DNA from: Paracoccus sp. (in: a-proteobacteria)
GTDB taxonomy: Bacteria; Pseudomonadota; Alphaproteobacteria; Rhodobacterales; Rhodobacteraceae
Length of the DNA stretch: 64,000 nucleotides
Direction: 5' to 3'
NCBI RefSeq assembly: GCF_030538695.1
Contig: NZ_JAUNTN010000001.1
Location: 1-64,000, forward strand
The notes beneath the pieces are model-generated. The model had not been told where the DNA came from and ran no database searches. It saw only the letters and a program-made list of their open reading frames with translations. The number at the start of each line of letters is the position of its first letter. Position 1 is the first letter of the stretch. This document shows positions 61,301 to 64,000 of the stretch, one piece after another. A program made the position numbers and the translations under genes.

Positions 61301-61843
61301 TCACCGCTCCGGCGCGTGCCAGACGAGGCGGCCATCGCCGCGCTCATCGGTGAACAGTGGACTGGCCCGGCCGATCACTGCCGAGGTGGGGAACGGGCCG
61401 AAGTAGCGGCCGTCGAAACTGTCAGCGACCGCCGGGTTCATCAGGAAGACCTCCCCCTCGGCAATCGTGCGACAGCCCTGCCAGACGGGAAGATCGCGGC
61501 CCTGGCTGTCGCGCTCTCGCGCCTCCCCCAGGTCTCTGCCATCGACGGTGATCGCGGCGCCGTCACGGCAGACCCGTTGTCCCGGCAGCCCGGTGACGTG
61601 CTTCAGGATCGGCACATCGCGACCGACATAGCCGCGCGCGACCATGAAACCCGCAAGGGGTTCGGGCGGCATGACCACGACCAGATCTGGCACCCTGAGC
61701 CGATCCGCTGGCGCGATGGTGTAGAGACCAATCGGCACGCTAGCCGAGGCGTTCCAGACCAGCCGTGGCGCAGTCGGAATGCTGCCGGCGATGACGGCGG
61801 CAAGCGCCGCAACCGTCACCATGATGTAGCGGGCACGGGTCAT
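61301..61843 (-). CDS. traF: TraF-type S26 signal peptidase
   Basis: 180 aa. An N-terminal hydrophobic helix (residues about 7-22) anchors a peptidase S26 domain. The catalytic Ser is in NASASVPIGLY and the general-base Lys in PILKHVTGLPGQRV. In RP4, TraF matures and cyclises the TrbC pilin. A matching TrbC is encoded at 45608. The start overlaps the DUF2840 stop. Confidence 0.93.
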   Translation of the reverse strand: MTRARYIMVTVAALAAVIAGSIPTAPRLVWNASASVPIGLYTIAPADRLRVPDLVVVMPPEPLAGFMVARGYVGRDVPILKHVTGLPGQRVCRDGAAITVDGRDLGEARERDSQGRDLPVWQGCRTIAEGEVFLMNPAVADSFDGRYFGPFPTSAVIGRASPLFTDERGDGRLVWHAPER

Positions 61844-62361
61844 TTTCCGATCTCCCGACGCCGGAGCCATGCGGCATGGCGTTCCGCCGTATAGGGTCGC
61901 GGAGCTTCGCCCGCCTTCATCCAGTGGGCGACATGGCGCCAGTGATCGGGATCGACGTCGGCAGGATCGATGCCGAGACCCTCGATGGTATCGACATGGC
62001 GGAGGACCTTCTCGACCTTGGGCCAGCCTTCGATCTTCAACAAAATCTCGCCACCTGGGCGCACGAATGGCAGCGTCTGATAGGAACGGCCGGGCACCAT
62101 CGTCCGCACGATGTCGATGCGCGAGAGGACGGTTCCATAGTCATTTGCGGCCCAGCGGACGAAGGCGAAGACAGAACCAGGCATGAAGGAGACCACACGT
62201 CGGCTGCGGTCCAGGACCTGCTCCCCTGCCCCGTTGCCGAACCGGATCCAGAACTCGGTCCGCTTCTCCAGCCAGATCAATTCGACGCGGGTCATACCGT
62301 CGAAGCTGAGAGAGGAAGCCTCAGTCGCGGGTAATTTGCCGGGTCTCAGAATGACACTCAT
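61840..62361 (-). CDS. DUF2840 protein
   Basis: 173 aa. Visible family pattern: TRVELIWLEKRTEFWIRFGN, SVFAFVRWAANDYGTVLSRI and YTAERHAAWLRRREIG at the C-terminus. DUF2840 genes sit between repA and traF in this type of element; function unknown. The start overlaps the repA stop, so the two are translationally coupled. Confidence 0.9.
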   Translation of the reverse strand: MSVILRPGKLPATEASSLSFDGMTRVELIWLEKRTEFWIRFGNGAGEQVLDRSRRVVSFMPGSVFAFVRWAANDYGTVLSRIDIVRTMVPGRSYQTLPFVRPGGEILLKIEGWPKVEKVLRHVDTIEGLGIDPADVDPDHWRHVAHWMKAGEAPRPYTAERHAAWLRRREIGK

Positions 62362-63533
62362 CACCGATCTCCCGGGAGATCGAGTGGAAGGCGTGCCAAG
62401 ACGGGGCGACGGACCGTGTCGGAGGCGGGGCTGTCCGGGAGCGATCCGGCAGCGCCAGGCATGCTTGATGCGTCCGGTTTCTCAGCCTTTCGAAGGCCCC
62501 CGGCTGCGCTGCGGATGATGTTCTCCACACCATCCGCGCGCTCTTCAAAGTTAGAGTCTTCGTTAGATTCTAAGTTAAGGGGACGATTTCCGCATTTACT
62601 CCCGTGCGTTACACCCTGTTTGGGTTCCTGATAGCACGAGACCCCGGTTCCTGATGGCACGATAGTCCGGGTTCCCGATAGCACGAGCGCATTCACAGGT
62701 TTTCCACAGCCCGGCGCGGGCTCGAAGGCCAGCAGCTTGCGGCCACCAACCTCGGTCTCGAGAAAGAGCGTGTAGCCCGGCAGCGGCTGCCGCCGGATGA
62801 TGTCGCGAAGCTCGAAGGCAAACCGCTTGAAGGGCGACAGTGCCCCGGACTTCTGGTGAAGATGATGGAAGTCGAAACGCCAGCCATCGCGCTGGCGGCC
62901 ACCGTGCTTGCGCACCAGGCGATAGAGCCAACGGTCGAGCCCGCCGGTCAGGTCGAAATACGCCCGGTCAATGGTGAGGATGAGCGCATTGTCGAGCACG
63001 GCCTGGTAGAACCAGTCGGGCACAATCAGCTCGATACCATCCGGGCGCCCGTCCCTGTCGCTGCGCTCCTGCCATTCGTTGATCCAGGAGAAGCGATGGC
63101 GACGTCCTTCAGCCGGCTGCCGGATCGAGGTGGAGATCGTCGTCGACTGCAGGCGATCCAGCGCCGCCTTCAGGCGCTGATAATCCCGCGCACTGGTTCC
63201 GCGGCCGACATAGGTGAGGATCTCGTATGGAGTGGCGGCCATCAGCCGGGAGGTGCGCAGACCCGCGTCACGCGCCTCGACGATCTGGCTGGCCGCCCAG
63301 ATCAGGATGTCGGCATCCCAGATCGTGGCCATGCCGTGATCGGGAACAGCCTCGACCCGGATGCTGACGCTGCCAGCGGTAAAGTCGATCGGCGCAACGC
63401 GCTTCGACTTGGCGAGGGAGAAGAAGGGATAGGCCATAAGATCCTGCGCATCTCTTGGGGCGATGTCGCCGGGCAGCGCGCGGAACAGATCGAGCTGTCC
63501 GCGCTCGGAACGGGGTTTGCGTCCATCGGTCAT
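62361..63533 (-). CDS. repA: Replication initiator RepA-like protein
   Basis: 390 aa. RepA_N-like initiator of alphaproteobacterial plasmids and ICEs: it begins with GQLDLFRALPGDIAPRDAQD and carries winged-helix regions (TPYEILTYVGRGTSARDYQR, WLYRLVRKHGGRQRDGWRFD). The C-terminal third is low-complexity and contains LSGTRTIVPSGTGVSCYQEP, encoded by three iteron-like repeats (62623-62687), so the origin probably lies inside the gene. It would let the excised element replicate before or after transfer. Confidence 0.9.
   Translation of the reverse strand: MTDGRKPRSERGQLDLFRALPGDIAPRDAQDLMAYPFFSLAKSKRVAPIDFTAGSVSIRVEAVPDHGMATIWDADILIWAASQIVEARDAGLRTSRLMAATPYEILTYVGRGTSARDYQRLKAALDRLQSTTISTSIRQPAEGRRHRFSWINEWQERSDRDGRPDGIELIVPDWFYQAVLDNALILTIDRAYFDLTGGLDRWLYRLVRKHGGRQRDGWRFDFHHLHQKSGALSPFKRFAFELRDIIRRQPLPGYTLFLETEVGGRKLLAFEPAPGCGKPVNALVLSGTRTIVPSGTGVSCYQEPKQGVTHGSKCGNRPLNLESNEDSNFEERADGVENIIRSAAGGLRKAEKPDASSMPGAAGSLPDSPASDTVRRPVLARLPLDLPGDR
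62623..62687. repeat. Three iteron-like direct repeats within repA
   Basis: GGTTCCTGATAGCACGAG (62623), GGTTCCTGATGGCACGAT (62646) and GGTTCCCGATAGCACGAG (62670), period 23 and 24 bases. Differences are one to three bases. RepA family proteins of this kind bind such repeats in or near their own gene, so this is the best candidate for oriV. Confidence 0.7.
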
Positions 63534-63551
63534 GACGTCATTGCCGCTGTG

Positions 63552-63833
63552 TCAGCGCACGAAGCGGCCGGGCTGCGGGAGGCTGGCGAGCGCGTGGCGT
63601 TTCGCCGGCAGGACCTGCCCGCGCGGGTCGGATGTCGAGGTCACGGCGCCCCGTCCGACCCAGGCCTGCAGGTCCTCGATCGAATAGACCACGCGTCCGC
63701 CGAGCTTGTGGTAGGCGGGACCGGTGCCATAGGTCCGGTGCTTTTCCAGGGTGCGAGCGGACAGGCTGAGGAACTGCGCGGCTTCCTTGGTGCGCAGATA
63801 GCGCGGGGGAAGTTCGGTTGAGATGGCGGACAT
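63552..63833 (-). CDS. Helix-turn-helix (AlpA/excisionase-like) protein
   Basis: 93 aa. LRTKEAAQFLSLSARTLEKH then GTGPAYHKLGGRVVYSIEDL and QAWVGRG are the MerR-like HTH_17 motif of excisionases and AlpA regulators. It probably activates transcription or excision of the element. It precedes repA by 18 bases on the same strand. Confidence 0.9.
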   Translation of the reverse strand: MSAISTELPPRYLRTKEAAQFLSLSARTLEKHRTYGTGPAYHKLGGRVVYSIEDLQAWVGRGAVTSTSDPRGQVLPAKRHALASLPQPGRFVR

Positions 63834-63970
63834 CGGGCGTCTCCCTACTGTGTGTGACCAGTGCCGCGAAACAGCGGCTGATGACGGTCACGATGGCGAA
63901 GCGCGTCCGGTCAGATGCAGTGGAAAGGTAGCAGGGGTAAATCCGCACACCGCGGCGCGGGATCGCCGAC

Positions 63971-64000
63971 CTAGAGGCGGCGCTGGTGGCGAAGGAGCTT
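63971..64000 (-). CDS. Possible 3' end of an upstream backbone gene (partial)
   Basis: The minus strand ends in K-L-L-R-H-Q-R-R-L-stop (stop at 63971-63973). In related elements a DUF2285-type regulator with a basic end lies immediately upstream of the HTH gene, so this may be its terminus. Only nine codons are visible; the call is tentative. Confidence 0.25.
   Translation of the reverse strand, partial: KLLRHQRRL

Noticed and set aside
62623..62687. CRISPR array
   Set aside because: Only three imperfect 18-base repeats with 5-6-base spacing, inside a coding sequence of a replication initiator; these are iterons.

Overview
The window is GC-rich DNA from an alphaproteobacterium, most probably a member of the Rhodobacterales. 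The indications are a BioR-controlled biotin locus with TTATCTATAA operators (BioR is an alphaproteobacterial regulator), an RP4/Ti-like trb conjugation cluster of the type common in rhodobacters, rhizobia and sphingomonads, and codon use dominated by G/C third positions.

Nearly the whole window is an integrative and conjugative element (ICE). Its left end is a 45-bp copy of the 3' half of tRNA-Arg(CCG) on the minus strand (2637-2681), followed at once by a P4-type tyrosine integrase (2864-4201). The polarity of this fragment predicts that the element extends rightwards past base 64000 and that the intact tRNA-Arg lies at the far right end. Bases 1-2636 are therefore likely the chromosomal flank. 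They hold a Tat-signal flavodoxin-like oxidoreductase with a shortened N-terminus and a GIY-YIG nuclease gene broken by a one-base frameshift.

From 4.2 to 37.2 kb lies a long cargo region. It has an MFS exporter and an unknown 440-residue protein; a LysE exporter; bioR-bioY-bioB with three BioR boxes; a MocR/PdxR regulator divergent from a glutamine-amidotransferase/MOSC/pdxY operon; a minus-strand three-gene module (PHP-SMC-type ATPase, metallo-beta-lactamase-fold protein, PD-(D/E)XK-like protein) that looks like an uncharacterised defence or nucleic-acid-processing system; and then many small metabolic, transport and regulatory genes (thioesterase, SnoaL and cupin proteins, MFS, PEBP, PhzF, alpha/beta hydrolases, GNATs, LysR/AraC/Lrp regulators, class IV aminotransferase, TauE, LysE/RhtB).

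From 37.3 to 64 kb, almost entirely on the minus strand, is the conjugation and maintenance backbone. Read in transcription order it is: possible end of an upstream gene, HTH protein, RepA-like initiator with iterons inside its coding sequence, DUF2840, TraF peptidase, DUF736, lytic transglycosylase, candidate oriT, DUF3363 relaxase, TraG/VirD4 coupling protein, CopG-like protein, then TrbB, C, D, E, J, K, L, F, G, I and DUF2274.

This backbone is split between the CopG gene and trbB by an 8-kb plus-strand defence island (47390-55401). Its four tightly packed genes are a SIR2-APAZ protein and a catalytically dead short Argonaute (SPARSA), directly followed by a HamA-type nuclease and a HamB-type Ski2-like helicase (Hachiman/AbpAB). 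The close packing suggests one transcript carrying an NAD-depleting abortive-infection system and a DNA-integrity-sensing nuclease-helicase. This composite operon and the 14.6-19.3 kb module are the most noteworthy features.
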